Shown here piece after piece: positions 26,155 through 36,444 of a DNA stretch of 64,000 bases (position 1 is the stretch's first letter; each line of letters opens with the position of its first letter). The DNA comes from Comamonas flocculans. GTDB taxonomy: Bacteria; Pseudomonadota; Gammaproteobacteria; Burkholderiales; Burkholderiaceae_C. The stretch is from the NCBI RefSeq assembly GCF_007954405.1, contig NZ_CP042344.1, forward strand, positions 1,612,001-1,676,000, given 5' to 3'. The translations under genes were made by a program, and so were the position numbers. The notes beneath the pieces are model-generated. The model did not search any database. It was not told the DNA's origin and was given only the letters and a program-made list of their open reading frames with translations.

Positions 26155-26361
26155 ATGCCCGAAACCATCGTCGAGCTGCTCGCCAAGGACCTGGACGGCA
26201 ACGGCGGCATCCATTGCCCCAGCCCCAAGGCCGATATGCAACTGTGGAACGGCCACCCGCGCGTGTTCCTGGAGATCGCGCGCCAGCACCAGGCGCGCTG
26301 CCCCTACTGCAGCACCATCTACCGGCTCAAGGAGGGCGAGGTTTTCAAGGGTGGGCACTGA
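26155..26361 (+). CDS. Small zinc-finger (CHCC) protein
   Basis: 68 residues. Metal-ligand pattern: Cys in IHCPSP, His in NGHPRVFLE, and CPYC near residue 50, matching the zf-CHCC domain found in NDUFS6-like and bacterial proteins of this size. It is found directly after ilvE in many Burkholderiales as far as I recall. It starts 5 nt after ilvE, so it is in the same operon. The exact role is unknown; zinc binding is a sound inference. Confidence 0.82.
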   Translation: MPETIVELLAKDLDGNGGIHCPSPKADMQLWNGHPRVFLEIARQHQARCPYCSTIYRLKEGEVFKGGH

Positions 26362-26410
26362 TGGCGGCCACGGGCCGTGCTTTCGGGGCACGGCACTGGA
26401 CAGGCCCTGA

Positions 26411-27679
26411 GTGCAATTGCGTCCCCTGAGCGCATCGGCGCTGCGCCCCGTCGATCTGGCGGTCTGGGCGCTGCTGGCGCTGTCGGTGAGCGTGCGCTCG
26501 GGCTATTCCATCGGCGCTTTCATGCTGCTGCTGGTCGGGCTGTGGCGCTGGCCCGCGCTGCTGCGCGGCGAGCTGGCCGTGCCGCGCGCCATGGCGCAAT
26601 GGGCCGCGGCCATCGTGCTGATGGCACTGGCATGGACCATGCACATCGTGGAGGACGGGCAGCTCATCACCAGCACCTTGGGGTTGGACCGGGTCAGCAA
26701 ATACTGGATGGTGCTGCTGCTGCTGCCGGCGTTACTCGCGCGCGTGCCGGCCACCTGGGCGCTGTTCTGGGGCTGCGTGCTGGGCGCCATCGGCGCCGGG
26801 CTGACCGCCCTGTGGCAGACCGCCGGCCTGGACTGGCCGCGCGCGCAGGGCTATACCAATGCGATCCAGTTCGGCAACCTCGCGCTGCTGCTTGGCCTTT
26901 GGTGCAGCATCTGGGCGCTGCACGTGCCGCAGCGCGCGTGGCGCGCGCTCGCCTGGCTGGGTGCGGCCATGGGCCTGCTGGCCAGCGTTGCCTCGGGCAC
27001 GCGCGGCGGCTGGGTGGTGCTGCCCCTGTGCCTGCTGCTGGTGCTCTACCTGGGCCTGCCGCGCGCGGGCGGCAGTCGCTGGGCGCCACTGGCCCGGGCG
27101 CTGGGTTTCACGCTGATGCTCTGTCTGCCCCTGGTCTTCATCTCGCCGGTGCACGAGCGCATACAGCTGGCGGTCTCGGAACTGGCCGCATCTGCGATCG
27201 AGGGCGAAGGTACTTCCATAGGGCTGCGGTTGGCAGAATGGCGGTTCGCCTGGCGCCAGGGCGCGGCGCACCCATGGTGGGGCGTCGGCCAAAAAGGCTA
27301 TGAGACGGCTCAACAGGCCGCCGTGGCAAGCGGGGAGGCGCCGGCGGAGATGGTCATGCTCAACCACGCACACAATGAATGGCTGGACCTGTTTGCCAAG
27401 CGCGGCCTGCCCGGCGTGATCGCATTGCTGGTCTTCTTCGGCCTGCCTGCCTGGTGGTTCTGGCAGGCCCTCAAGCGGCGGGACCGCGCTGCCCCGGTGC
27501 CGTCGGCGCAGCGGGCCGCCGCGCTGTGCGGGCTGGTGACGGTGCTGGGTTTTGCCGGTTTTGGCGCCACGCAGGTGATGTTTGCGCACAACAACGGCAA
27601 CCTGATGTACCTGCTGTCGGTGTCGATATGGCTCGCGGCCAGCGGCATGGGCCTGCGGCACAATCGCGGCGCCGACTGA
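26411..27679 (+). CDS. O-antigen ligase-like membrane protein
   Basis: 422 residues, about 10-12 hydrophobic helices, with the Wzy_C pattern: the periplasmic loop EGEGTSIGLRLAEWRFAWRQ, then HPWWGVGQKGYE, then MLNHAHNEWLDLFAKRGLPG. These are typical of WaaL ligases and Wzy polymerases that join or extend O-antigen on the periplasmic side. It starts at GTG (26411); there is no better ATG before the first helix. The glycosyltransferase gene follows 37 nt on, which fits an LPS or polysaccharide role. Ligase or polymerase cannot be decided. Confidence 0.85.
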   Translation: MQLRPLSASALRPVDLAVWALLALSVSVRSGYSIGAFMLLLVGLWRWPALLRGELAVPRAMAQWAAAIVLMALAWTMHIVEDGQLITSTLGLDRVSKYWMVLLLLPALLARVPATWALFWGCVLGAIGAGLTALWQTAGLDWPRAQGYTNAIQFGNLALLLGLWCSIWALHVPQRAWRALAWLGAAMGLLASVASGTRGGWVVLPLCLLLVLYLGLPRAGGSRWAPLARALGFTLMLCLPLVFISPVHERIQLAVSELAASAIEGEGTSIGLRLAEWRFAWRQGAAHPWWGVGQKGYETAQQAAVASGEAPAEMVMLNHAHNEWLDLFAKRGLPGVIALLVFFGLPAWWFWQALKRRDRAAPVPSAQRAAALCGLVTVLGFAGFGATQVMFAHNNGNLMYLLSVSIWLAASGMGLRHNRGAD

Positions 27680-27716
27680 TGCCCGCCGCCGCTGGCGCGC
27701 CGACCGGACCCTGCCC

Positions 27717-28814
27717 ATGGACCAGCCTTCCCCACCCAATGGCGCACCGCCGCTGCGCGTGCTGCACTTCGTCTCCGGCGGTTTCTCTGGTGCCACCCAG
27801 GTGGCCATAGACCTGTGCGGGCCGCAGTCGGGCCAGCAGACCTTTCTGGTGCTCCGGCGCCGCTCCGTCGACCCGGCGCCGCGCATGGCGCAGCTGCGCG
27901 CGCAAGGCATAGAGGTCGCCGTGGTGCCGCGCTGGCCGCACCTGGCGACCATCGTCGCCCTCGCGCGGCTGTGCCGCGCCTGGAAGCCCGACGTGCTGGT
28001 TGCCCACGGTTTCAGCGAACACCTCTGGGGCCGCTACGCTGGGCTGGTGGCCGGGGTGGCGCGCCTCATCCAGGTGGAGCACAACACGCGCGAGCGCTAT
28101 GGCTGGTGGCGGCTGCGACAGTCGCTGTGGCTGGCGCGGCGCACGGAGCGCATCATCGGCGTCTCGCGCGCGGTGCGCGACGCGCTGGTGCGCCGCGGCC
28201 ACCCGGCGCACAAGTGCACGGTGGTGCTCAACGGCATCGACCTGGCGCGTTGGACGGCGAGCCTGCCCTGGCACGAGCGCGAGAACGCCATCGTCATGCC
28301 GGCGCGCTTTGCCGCGCAGAAAGACCACCTCACGCTGATCCGCGCGGCCGCGCGCCTGGCCGAGCTGGGTTTCAAGCCGACCATCTATCTCGCGGGCGAG
28401 GGCAGGTCCTCATGGCGTCGGCGTGCGCAGCATCTGGCGGCGCGTCTGGGTCTGCGCGAGCAGGTGCGCTTTCTCGGCCACGTGCCCGAGCTGCCGGCGC
28501 TGCTGGGCCGGGTGAAGTTCTGCGTGCTCAGCAGCCACTACGAAGGCCTGGGCCTGGGCCTGATCGAAGGCATGGCCAGCGGCTGCTGCGGCGTCGGCAC
28601 GGACGTCGAGGGCATTCAGGAGGTGCTCGCCGACGGCGAGACGGGTTTTCTCGTGCCGCACAAGGATGCCGATGCGCTGGCGCGCCGGCTTGCCGCCCTG
28701 CTGCAAGACGATGCGCTGGCGCAGCACGTGGCGGCTGCCGGCCAGCAGCACGTGCAGCAAACCTTCAGTCGCGAGCGCATGCGCGAAGAGTACCTGGCGT
28801 TTTTTCGCGGCTGA
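27717..28814 (+). CDS. Glycosyltransferase family 4 protein
   Basis: 365 residues with a GT-B fold: an N-terminal Rossmann half starting VLHFVSGGFSGATQVAIDLC, and a C-terminal half with VVLNGIDLARW, FLGHVPELPALLG and the EX7E nucleotide-sugar motif in HYEGLGLGLIEGMASG. No signal peptide, so it acts at the cytoplasmic membrane face. With the ligase-like gene upstream it probably builds a surface glycan. The donor and acceptor sugars cannot be told. Confidence 0.88.
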   Translation: MDQPSPPNGAPPLRVLHFVSGGFSGATQVAIDLCGPQSGQQTFLVLRRRSVDPAPRMAQLRAQGIEVAVVPRWPHLATIVALARLCRAWKPDVLVAHGFSEHLWGRYAGLVAGVARLIQVEHNTRERYGWWRLRQSLWLARRTERIIGVSRAVRDALVRRGHPAHKCTVVLNGIDLARWTASLPWHERENAIVMPARFAAQKDHLTLIRAAARLAELGFKPTIYLAGEGRSSWRRRAQHLAARLGLREQVRFLGHVPELPALLGRVKFCVLSSHYEGLGLGLIEGMASGCCGVGTDVEGIQEVLADGETGFLVPHKDADALARRLAALLQDDALAQHVAAAGQQHVQQTFSRERMREEYLAFFRG

Positions 28815-28923
28815 GAACTTGCAACGCAGCGCCGCGTTGGGCGGCGACCTGGCGTGAATGCGAGAAGGGTGGATGGGCGGCCGACTGCCCTATCATCCCC
28901 GCGCATCCGCTTCCTGCGTTGCC

Positions 28924-30788
28924 ATGCCGTCCGCTGCCTCGCCCCAGCCCACTGCCGCCGCGCGCTGGCCGGGGCGGCCGTGGGCGCATCTGCGCCAGTT
29001 CCCCATCGTCAGCGACGACCCGATCGAACAGCACAAGCTGGAGCGCCAGGTCGCCGCACTCTTGATGGACGGGGTGCGCACCTCCATGCGCGCCACCTTG
29101 CTGGCGGTCTGGCTGGTGGCCGGTTTGCTGGTCTCCTTTGTCGATTGGCTGTGGGCCTGGGGGCCGGCGCTGGCGATCAGCGCACTGGCCATCGAACGCT
29201 GGTTCTTCCAGCGCCGCATTTCGGCCCGGCTGGCGTCTGGCGACAGCCTGCAAGCCACCTGGCCCTTCTCGCTGCTGTGGCGCATGGCCTTGATGGGCGT
29301 CGCGTTTGGCACCTGGACGCACGGGCCCATCATGTCGTCCGACCCGCTGGCCATGCTGTACGCTCTTTCGCTGGCGGTCATTGTCTCGGCGGTGGTCATG
29401 ACGCAGTACTGCCTCTGGCAGCCAGCCGTCTGGGCCATCACCGCGCCGCTGATGCTCGGCCTGGCGGCCCAGTTGCTGTGGATCGGCCAGCGCACGCCAG
29501 GGTTTGGCCACGCCGTCATCGCCGCGTACATGGTGATCCTGTGGTGGGTGCTGCTGCGCGCCACGCAGCGTTTCTCGCGTGCCATGCTCGACGATCTGGT
29601 CACTCGCCTGCGCAACGAGTCCCTGGTGGCCGAGCTGGACCAGCGCCGCGTGCAGGCCGAAGCCGCCAGCCATGCCAAGACCCGTTTTCTGGCCGCCGCC
29701 AGCCACGACCTGCGCCAGCCAGTGCACGCCATGCAGCTGCTCGGCGCCGCGCTGGGCGAGCAACTCGCCGGAACGCGCCAGGCGCCGCTGATGCGGCAGA
29801 TGAACACCGGGGTCGCCCAGTTTTCCGAACTGGTCGACGAAATCATGGATCTGGCGCACATCGATGCCCAGGCCATCCAGGCCCATCTGATGCCGACGCC
29901 CTTGCGCACCATGCTGGCGCGCGCGGAGGCGGCCTGACGCTGTGGCTGCGCACGCCCCGGCACGGCACCCTGCCCGCCGTGCTGGCCGACCCCGCCCTGC
30001 TGTGGCGTGTGCTGGGCAATCTGCTGTCCAACGCCTTGCGCTACACCCAGACGGGCGGCGTCATGCTGGCCGTGCGCCGCGCCCGTACCGCCAGCGGCTT
30101 GCCCGCCTGGCGCTTCGAGGTCCGCGACAGCGGCCCCGGCATTGCCGCGCTCCATCGCGCCACCGTGTTCGACGAGTTCTATCGCGCGCACGACGACGAC
30201 CGTACCCATCTGAACAAGGGCCACTGCCTGGGCCTGGCAGTGGCCCAGCGCATGGCCGCCCGGATGGGCACGCGCGTGCTTTTGCACCCGGCCAGCGAGC
30301 GGGGTCGCGGCTGCGTGTTCTCCATCACCTTGCCACGTGCCGACCTCACCGCCACCGTGCCCGCCGAACCCGCGCAAGCCGCGCCTTTGCAGCGCACCAT
30401 GCTGCCACCCGGCCTGCACGTTCTGGTGGTCGACGACGACCCGGCCGCGCGGCTGGCCCTGAGCACCCTGCTGCAGGGCTGGGGCGTGCGGGCCACGATC
30501 TGCGCCGGCCTGGAGCAGGCGCAGGCGGCCCTGCCGCAGACCGGCCTTGCCGACACGCTACATGTGCACGGCCTCATCACCGATCATTGGCTGGGGCAGG
30601 GCAGGCGCTCGCATGAGGTGCTCGATTGGGCGCGGCAGCGCTGGCCCGGTCTGGCCGCCGCGGTCGTCAGCGGCGGCGCCAGCAGCCAGGATGTCGACGC
30701 CATCACCCGGCACGGCGCCCGCTTCTGGCGCAAACCCCTCAAGCCCGACACCCTGCACACCTGGTTGGCCCAGTTGCCTCGTTCGTAA
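28924..30788 (+). pseudogene. Hybrid histidine kinase, disrupted by frameshift with probable small deletion
   Basis: The first frame (28924-29937) encodes a membrane sensor with about six helices and then the phosphoacceptor domain (KTRFLAAASHDLRQPVHAMQ, His in SHDLRQP). It stops at TGA 29935-29937. A second frame resumes at once (GLTLWLRT from about 29931) with the ATPase N-box LGNLLSNALRYT, RDSGPGI, and a receiver domain (VLVVDDDPAARLA, Asp in LITDHWLG, Lys in FWRKPLKP), ending at 30788. Compared with usual kinases about eight linker residues are missing at the junction, and the frame change fits a deletion of 3n+1 nt, such as 25 nt. It is thus more than a one-base sequencing slip. The upstream ATG at 28858 is a less likely start. 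Confidence 0.8.
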
Positions 30789-30818
30789 GTGCGTCTTCAC
30801 GATCCGGAAATGCCAAGC

Positions 30819-31454
30819 ATGCAAACCACGCCAATCCGCATCCTGCTGGCCGACGACCACGAAATCGTGCGCGTAGGGCTGGCCGCGCAGCTGGGCCTGC
30901 TGGGCTGCTACGAATTCGTTCACGCCTGGAGCCTGACCACCCTGCTGCAGGCCGCCGCCCAACCACCGGGTTGCGACCTCGCCATCGTCGACGTCTACAT
31001 GCCGGGCATGGGCGCCGGGCAGGGTTTGGCCAGCCTGTGTGAAGCCCATCCCCATCTGCCGCTCATCATCCTCAGCGGCGCCAGCACCCTGCCGCACGCC
31101 AGCCAGTGGCGGCGCTGGCCCAGCGTGCGCGCCATCCTGCACAAATCCGGCCCGCTGGATGGGCTGCGCGCCGCCATCGATCTGGCGCTGGCTGGAGCCG
31201 CGCCGTCGCCAGCCTCCATCGCGCTGCCCGCGCCCGATGTCTGGGGTCATCTCGACGCACTGGCCGCCTTGTCGGCGCGGGTCGCGCGCGTGGCGCGTCT
31301 GGCCGCGCAGGGCCTGTCCAACGCCCAGATCGCGGGCGAGCTGGGGCTGTCCGAAGGCTCGGTCAAGCAATACCTCAAGCAAGCCTTTCGCGAGCTTGGC
31401 GTGATGAACCGCACCCAGCTTTCCTTGCTGCTGAACACCACGCCCATGCCATAG
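30819..31454 (+). CDS. LuxR/NarL-type response regulator
   Basis: 211 residues. Receiver domain: RILLADDHEIVRVGL at the N-terminus, phosphoacceptor Asp in AIVDVYMPGM, and a Lys in ILHKSG. The C-terminal helix-turn-helix (RLAAQGLSNAQIAGELGLSE, then SVKQYLKQAFRELGV) is of the GerE/LuxR class, so it is a DNA-binding regulator. It lies 30 nt after the kinase and would be its partner. The start at MQTTPIRI has GGAAA upstream. The regulator is intact while the kinase upstream and the lipoprotein downstream are both broken. Confidence 0.88.
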   Translation: MQTTPIRILLADDHEIVRVGLAAQLGLLGCYEFVHAWSLTTLLQAAAQPPGCDLAIVDVYMPGMGAGQGLASLCEAHPHLPLIILSGASTLPHASQWRRWPSVRAILHKSGPLDGLRAAIDLALAGAAPSPASIALPAPDVWGHLDALAALSARVARVARLAAQGLSNAQIAGELGLSEGSVKQYLKQAFRELGVMNRTQLSLLLNTTPMP

Positions 31455-31685
31455 CGTGGCGAGACCTGAAGCCGATTCAGGCCCGAAGATTCGACCCGGT
31501 GATCTGATGGCGCTTGCGTGGCGCCCGCATTCGCAGCGTGACGGCGAACCCGGGCATTGCCGCGTTCTCGATGGCGCCGCGCGGGCACGGGCACGCCCTT
31601 TTCATTCACTTTGGGGAATGGCGCAGCCCGGCGCGCTGGCCCACCATGGCCGCAATCCTGTATCCATTCGCAAAGGAGCGCCGCC

Positions 31686-33886
31686 ATGAGAGAGAGACCC
31701 CGCCACCCTGTCGGCCGCTGGCTGATGTCCGCCCTGCTGGCCAGCGCCGCAGCCCTCTCCGCCTGTGGTGGTGGCGGCGACGCCACCGACCCATCCCTTC
31801 CCCCATCTCCGCCATCCGCTGGCACCTTCAAGCTCGATACCGAGCTGAGCGGCTTGCGCGCGGACCGCAGTCTGAGCCTGCGCATCACGCTCGACGGCCA
31901 GGCAGCGCCGGTTGAACGCACGCTCACCGAAAACGGCCTCAGCACGCTCCATGCCGGCCCTGCGGGCGGCTTCGGGCTGCACTGGAGCGCCTGCCCGACG
32001 GCCAGGACTGCGCCCTCAGTCCCGCCAGCGGCACGCTGGCTGCCGGCACGGCGCCGGTGCAGGTGAGCTGCACCGACCTGAGCTACCGCCTGGGCGGGCT
32101 GCTGGCCAGCCTGCCTGCGGGCGCCAGCGTGCAGTTGCGCAACAGCGCCACCGGCGAGGTGATCGCGCTGAACGCCGCCGGCCCCTTCCAGTTCAGGCAA
32201 ACCTTGCTTTGGGAGCAGGAATACAACATCACCGTGCTCAACCAGGCCGGCGGCCCCCTGTGCCTCATCACCGGCGGCAACGGCACGATGCGGGGCGATG
32301 CCCTGCACGTCGGCGTCAGTTGCGTCACCGTCGATGGCGGGCCTTCGGCACCGGCCCCGGCACCCGCCGTTTCGCCGAAACCGACCGTCCCCGCCAACCT
32401 GTCGGTCGGCTACCACGTCAAGGGCTACCAGTTCACCTGGGATCCGGCGGTCTACGCCGACTACTACGAGCTTGCCGAAGACCCCGACGGCGCCGGCCCC
32501 CTGCCCGAATCGCCCATCGGTGGCCCGCTGGCGAGCGCCAGCTACAAGCACAGCCTGGCACCCCAGTTGCTGCACCAGCGCCTGAACGCCAGCTACCGCG
32601 TGCGCGCCTGCAACATCGGCGGCTGCAGCGACTGGAGCGCGCCGCTGGTGCCCGACCTGACGCAGGCCATCGGCTACTTCAAGGCCAGCAATACAGGTAC
32701 CGGAGATTATTTCGGCGCCGCTTTAGCTCTCTCAGCCGACGGCAACACGCTGGCTGTGGGCGCGAGTTCTGAATCCAGCAACGCTACCGGCATCGGCGGC
32801 AACCAAGCCAACAATTCCGCCGGCAACGCTGGGGCCGTCTACGTATTCATCCGCAGCGGCAGCACCTGGAGTCAACAAGCCTATGTCAAAGCCAGCAACA
32901 CCAACGGGGACGACCGGTTCGGCTACAGTCTTGCCCTTTCGGCCGATGGAAACACTTTGGCCGTAGGTGCCGTTACCGAAGCCAGCAACGCTACCGGCAT
33001 CGGCGGCAACCAAGCCAACAATTCCGCCAGCAACGCTGGGGCCGTCTACGTCTTCATTCGCAGCGGGAGCACTTGGAGCCAACAAGCCTATGTCAAGGCC
33101 AGCAACACGGACGAGGAGGACATGTTCGGCCACAGCCTTGCGCTGTCGGCCGATGGGCACACCCTGGCCGTAGGTGCCATCTTTGAAGACAGCAACGCTA
33201 CCGGCGTCGACGGCAATCAAGCCAACAATTCCGCCAGCAACGCTGGGGCCGTCTACGTCTTCATTCGCAGCGGGAGCACCTGGAGCCAACAAGCCTATGT
33301 CAAGGCCAGCAACACCAATGCGGGTGACAACTTCGGCGCAAGCGTGGCCCTGTCAGCCGATGGCGGGACGCTGACCGTAGGCGCGGCCTATGAGCAGAGT
33401 AACGCCACCGGCGTTGGCGGTAACCAGGCCGACAATTCAGCCTTCGGCGCTGGCGCCGTCTATGTCTTCACCCGTAGCGGAGGTACCTGGAATCAGCAGG
33501 CTTACGTCAAGGCCAGCAACACCGGCCCCGGCGCTGAGTTCGGTTATAGCTTGGCCCTGTCGGCCGATGGAAACACCATGACTGTCGGTGCCAGGGGAGA
33601 ACGGAGCAAGGCCACCGGCATCGGCGGCAACCAGGCCGACAATTCAGCTTTCGGCGCAGGCGCCGTCTACGTCTTCACCCGCAGCGGCAGCACCTGGAGC
33701 CAGCAGGCTTACGTCAAGGCCAGTAACACTGGCATGGACGACATATTCGGCCCAGGCCTTGCCCTCACTTCCGACGGTCGCACGATGGCCGTGGGCGCCT
33801 ACCAAGAAGACAGCAAATCCGCCGGTATTGGTGGCGACCAGGCAGACAACAGCGCGCCGCTTAGCGGCGCCGTCTACCTGTACTGA
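31686..33886 (+). pseudogene. FG-GAP-repeat lipoprotein, frameshifted near 31980
   Basis: The ATG at 31686 has AAAGGAG upstream. The N-terminus is a lipoprotein signal peptide with lipobox LSAC followed by GGGGD. The frame carries on to about 31979 (AGPAGGFGLH); homology then continues in another frame (LERLPDGQDCALSPASGTL) through a fibronectin-III-like segment (about 32400-32660) to six FG-GAP/integrin-type repeats ending at 33886. The shift fits loss of a single base near 31980, so either a real mutation or a sequencing error. If joined, it would make about 733 residues. It would be an outer-membrane-anchored beta-propeller of unknown ligand. Confidence 0.78.
32675..33883 (+). repeat. Coding tandem repeats of 207 bp (5 full + 1 partial)
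   Basis: Six units of 69 codons; the last has 58. Each begins YVKASNT and carries FGxSLALSADGNTLAVGA, NATGIGGNQANNSA and AGAVYVFxRSGSTWSQQA. Units 2 and 3 are almost the same at DNA level: 33011-33108 and 33218-33315 differ at one of 98 positions, showing recent duplication. The sequence is visibly less GC-rich than the flanking genes. Confidence 0.93.
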
Positions 33887-33928
33887 AGTTGAAAGCCCGG
33901 CGCAAGGCGGTCCCGGGCCGCCATCTGC

Positions 33929-33960
33929 GTCCCCTTCGGTCACCGAAGGGGACGTTTGTC
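33929..33960 (+). terminator. Candidate intrinsic terminator after the FG-GAP gene
   Basis: Perfect 12-bp stem, GTCCCCTTCGGT at 33929-33940 and ACCGAAGGGGAC at 33942-33953, with a single-base centre, followed by GTTTGTCC. The T-run is weak, so termination may be partial. It separates the convergent lipoprotein gene and nitronate monooxygenase-like gene. Confidence 0.6.
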
Positions 33961-33996
33961 CCAAGAGCATGGGGGTTCTCGCGCAAGTTGATCACC

Positions 33997-35058
33997 TCAT
34001 GCCGCGCGCCACTCTTTTTCCAGCACCTCCACCAGCTCTCTCGCAGGCAGCACCCGCGATGCGCCCACGCCCTGCCCGGCCCACAGCGCCATGCGCCCGC
34101 CATCGCCCGCGGCGGCGGCCGCCTTGCGCACCGGACCCATCAGCGCGTTCTGGATCGGGTAGGCGGGCAGCGCGTCTTCTTCGGGCCCCAGCTCGCGCAT
34201 CGCGGCGTTGACGATGCCGCGCGCCCAGCGGCCCGAGAAAGCGCGGGTCAGCCGCGTGTCGCTGCCCTGGGCTTGCGCCAGCGCCTCGCGCCAGGCGGGC
34301 ACCAGCGCCGACTCCGGGCAGGCGAGAAAGGCCGTGCCCAGCTGCGCCGCCTGCGCGCCCAGCGCCAATGCCGCCGCGATGCCGCGCCCGTCCATGATGC
34401 CGCCGGCCGCGATCACCGGAATGGAGAGCGCATCGACGCATGCGGGCACCAGCGCCATCGTGCCGATCTGGCTCGCCGTCCAATCGTCCGCCGTGTGTGC
34501 GAGAAAGGTGCCGCGGTGCCCGCCGCCCTCGACGCCGCTGGCGACCACCGCGTCCGCGCCGACGTTCTGCCAGGCGAGTGCCTCCGCCACCGTCGTCGCG
34601 GTGCCGACGACGAGGCAGCCCGCGCGATGCAATTGCTCGACTTGCGCCGCCGAGAGCAGGCCGAAGGTGAAGCTGGCCACCGCCGGTCTGAGTTCCAGCA
34701 GCGCCTGCCACTGCGCGTCGAAGTCCTGGCACCAGCGCGCGGGCGGCGTCAAAGGCAGATCAAAGCGCGCGTACAGCGGCGCCAGGCGTTGCAGCGCCGC
34801 CTGCACCTCGGCCGGTTCGGGCGCGGGGTTTTCAAGAACGAAGAGGTTCATCGCGAAGGGCCGGTCGGTCATCCCGCGCACCTCGGCCGCGGCCTCGCGC
34901 ATCGCGGCGGGCGAGCGCGCGCCGCAGCCGAGCGACCCCAGCCCCCCGGCGCGCGAGACGGCCGCCGCCAGACGGGGCGTGTCCGAGCCCGTCATCGGCG
35001 CCTGGATGATGGGAAGCGTGATGCCTATGCGTTGCAGCAGGTGCGGTGTAGCCGTCAT
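33997..35058 (-). CDS. Nitronate monooxygenase-like flavin oxidoreductase
   Basis: 353 residues with a TIM-barrel FMN-binding fold of the 2-nitropropane dioxygenase group. Signatures: [12 protein letters not shown] at the N-terminus, [16 protein letters not shown], and the phosphate-binding [14 protein letters not shown]. Such enzymes oxidise nitronates or reduce quinones using FMN. The start is the ATG giving [12 protein letters not shown], where homology begins. It is divergent from the MFS gene, with 132 nt between starts; within this gap a CAGGTCCGACAG-like sequence occurs twice in opposite orientation (about 35097-35136), possibly an operator. Confidence 0.88.
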   Translation of the reverse strand: MTATPHLLQRIGITLPIIQAPMTGSDTPRLAAAVSRAGGLGSLGCGARSPAAMREAAAEVRGMTDRPFAMNLFVLENPAPEPAEVQAALQRLAPLYARFDLPLTPPARWCQDFDAQWQALLELRPAVASFTFGLLSAAQVEQLHRAGCLVVGTATTVAEALAWQNVGADAVVASGVEGGGHRGTFLAHTADDWTASQIGTMALVPACVDALSIPVIAAGGIMDGRGIAAALALGAQAAQLGTAFLACPESALVPAWREALAQAQGSDTRLTRAFSGRWARGIVNAAMRELGPEEDALPAYPIQNALMGPVRKAAAAAGDGGRMALWAGQGVGASRVLPARELVEVLEKEWRAA

Positions 35059-35190
35059 GGTCCGGGTCTCGAAGGGGTCTGGAGAAGGGGCTTGGAGCCT
35101 GTCGGACCTGGAGCGTCGATGTCCAGGTCCGACAGCCTCCTTGGTATGCGATGATTTCCGCCGCCATCTTACGGCGCGATCCGCTCCTTC

Positions 35191-36444
35191 ATGCCCACCC
35201 TGCCGCTTGCCCACACCGCCCCGCGCTGGCACCAGCGCCCCTGGGCCGTGGCGCTGGCGGGGCTGCTGGCGCTGGCGGTGGCAATGGGGGTCGGGCGCTT
35301 TGCCTTCACGCCGCTGCTGCCGATGATGCTGCACGACGGCGTGGTGACGCTGGCCGGAGGCAGTTGGCTGGCGACGGCCAACTACATCGGTTACCTGGCG
35401 GGGGCCATCGCCTGCAGCGCGCTGCCCTGGCTGGCGCCCGGCCTTTACGCGCGCCTGGGGCCGGCGCCCTTGGCGCGCGCCGGGCTGGTGGCCACCGTGG
35501 CGTTGACCGCGGCGATGGCCCTGCCACTGCCCGCGAGCTGGCCCACGCTGCGCTTTGCCGCGGGCGTGGCCAGCGCCTTCGTGCTGCTGAACGTGGCGGC
35601 GTGGTGCATGGTGCGTCTCACGGCGCTGGGGCGGCCAGGCATGGGTGGGCTGATCTTCGCCGGGCCGGGTCTCGGGATCGTGTTGACCGGCCTGGTGGCG
35701 AGCCTGATGGTGTGGCTCGATTGGCGCGCGGCCACGGGCTGGCTGGTCTTCGGTGCGCTGGCCGTGCTCTGGTGCCTGCCGATCTGGCCGGTGATGCGCG
35801 GGCGCGCCGACCTCCGTGCGCCCACGGCCGCCACACCGTCCGCCGTCCCGAAAAACACCGGCGCCGCCGCAGGCACGCGGCTGGCGCGCGGCCTGCACGC
35901 GCTGGGCTATGGCCTGGCGGGGCTGGGCTACATCGTCACCGCCACCTTCCTGCCGGTGATCGCGCGCACGGCGCTGGCGCCCGACTCGCCCTGGCCCGAT
36001 CTGTTCTGGCCGATGTTCGGCGTCGGCGCCACCGTCGGCGCGGTGCTGAGCGCGCGCACGCCCGAGCGCTGGGACCGGCGCTGGCTGCTGGCGCTGTGCT
36101 ATCTGGTGCAGGCGCTGGGCATCGCACTCGGCCTGTGGTGGCCGACGGCGGTGGGCTTCGCGGCAGGCAGCGCGCTGCTGGGCCTGCCCTTCCTGGCGCT
36201 GGTGTTCTATGCGATGCAGGAGGCGCGGCGGTTGTGGCCGGCGGCGGCGGACAGCTTCATGAGCCTGATCACCGCGGTCTACGGCCTGGGCCAGATCATC
36301 GGCCCGCCGATCACCGCCGCCCTGCTGGCGGCGCATGGGCAGGCGCGCGGCTTCGTGCTCGGGCTCACCTTCGCGGCGCTGGCGCTGGTGCTGGGCGCGC
36401 TGATCTACGTCGCGTCGGCGCTGGCGTGGAAGGCCGCACGATGA
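35191..36444 (+). CDS. YbfB/YjiJ-family MFS transporter
   Basis: 417 residues, about 12 helices. The N-terminal [18 protein letters not shown] is the hallmark of the YbfB/YjiJ family. Further parts are [21 protein letters not shown] helix 2 and [18 protein letters not shown] near the C-terminus. Substrate unknown; it may be an exporter. The start ATG at 35191 gives a short cytoplasmic N-terminus before helix 1. Its stop overlaps the mnmE start (ATGA), so the two are translationally coupled. Confidence 0.9.
   Translation: MPTLPLAHTAPRWHQRPWAVALAGLLALAVAMGVGRFAFTPLLPMMLHDGVVTLAGGSWLATANYIGYLAGAIACSALPWLAPGLYARLGPAPLARAGLVATVALTAAMALPLPASWPTLRFAAGVASAFVLLNVAAWCMVRLTALGRPGMGGLIFAGPGLGIVLTGLVASLMVWLDWRAATGWLVFGALAVLWCLPIWPVMRGRADLRAPTAATPSAVPKNTGAAAGTRLARGLHALGYGLAGLGYIVTATFLPVIARTALAPDSPWPDLFWPMFGVGATVGAVLSARTPERWDRRWLLALCYLVQALGIALGLWWPTAVGFAAGSALLGLPFLALVFYAMQEARRLWPAAADSFMSLITAVYGLGQIIGPPITAALLAAHGQARGFVLGLTFAALALVLGALIYVASALAWKAAR

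Noticed and set aside
31456..31689. Small open frame between the response regulator and the FG-GAP gene
   Set aside because: 77 codons without signal peptide, ribosome-binding site or motif, and Arg/Pro-rich composition typical of non-coding GC-rich DNA.
32675..33883. Regular repeats that might suggest a CRISPR array
   Set aside because: Units are 207 bp, coding, in frame and similar throughout, with no short repeat plus unique spacer; they are FG-GAP protein repeats.
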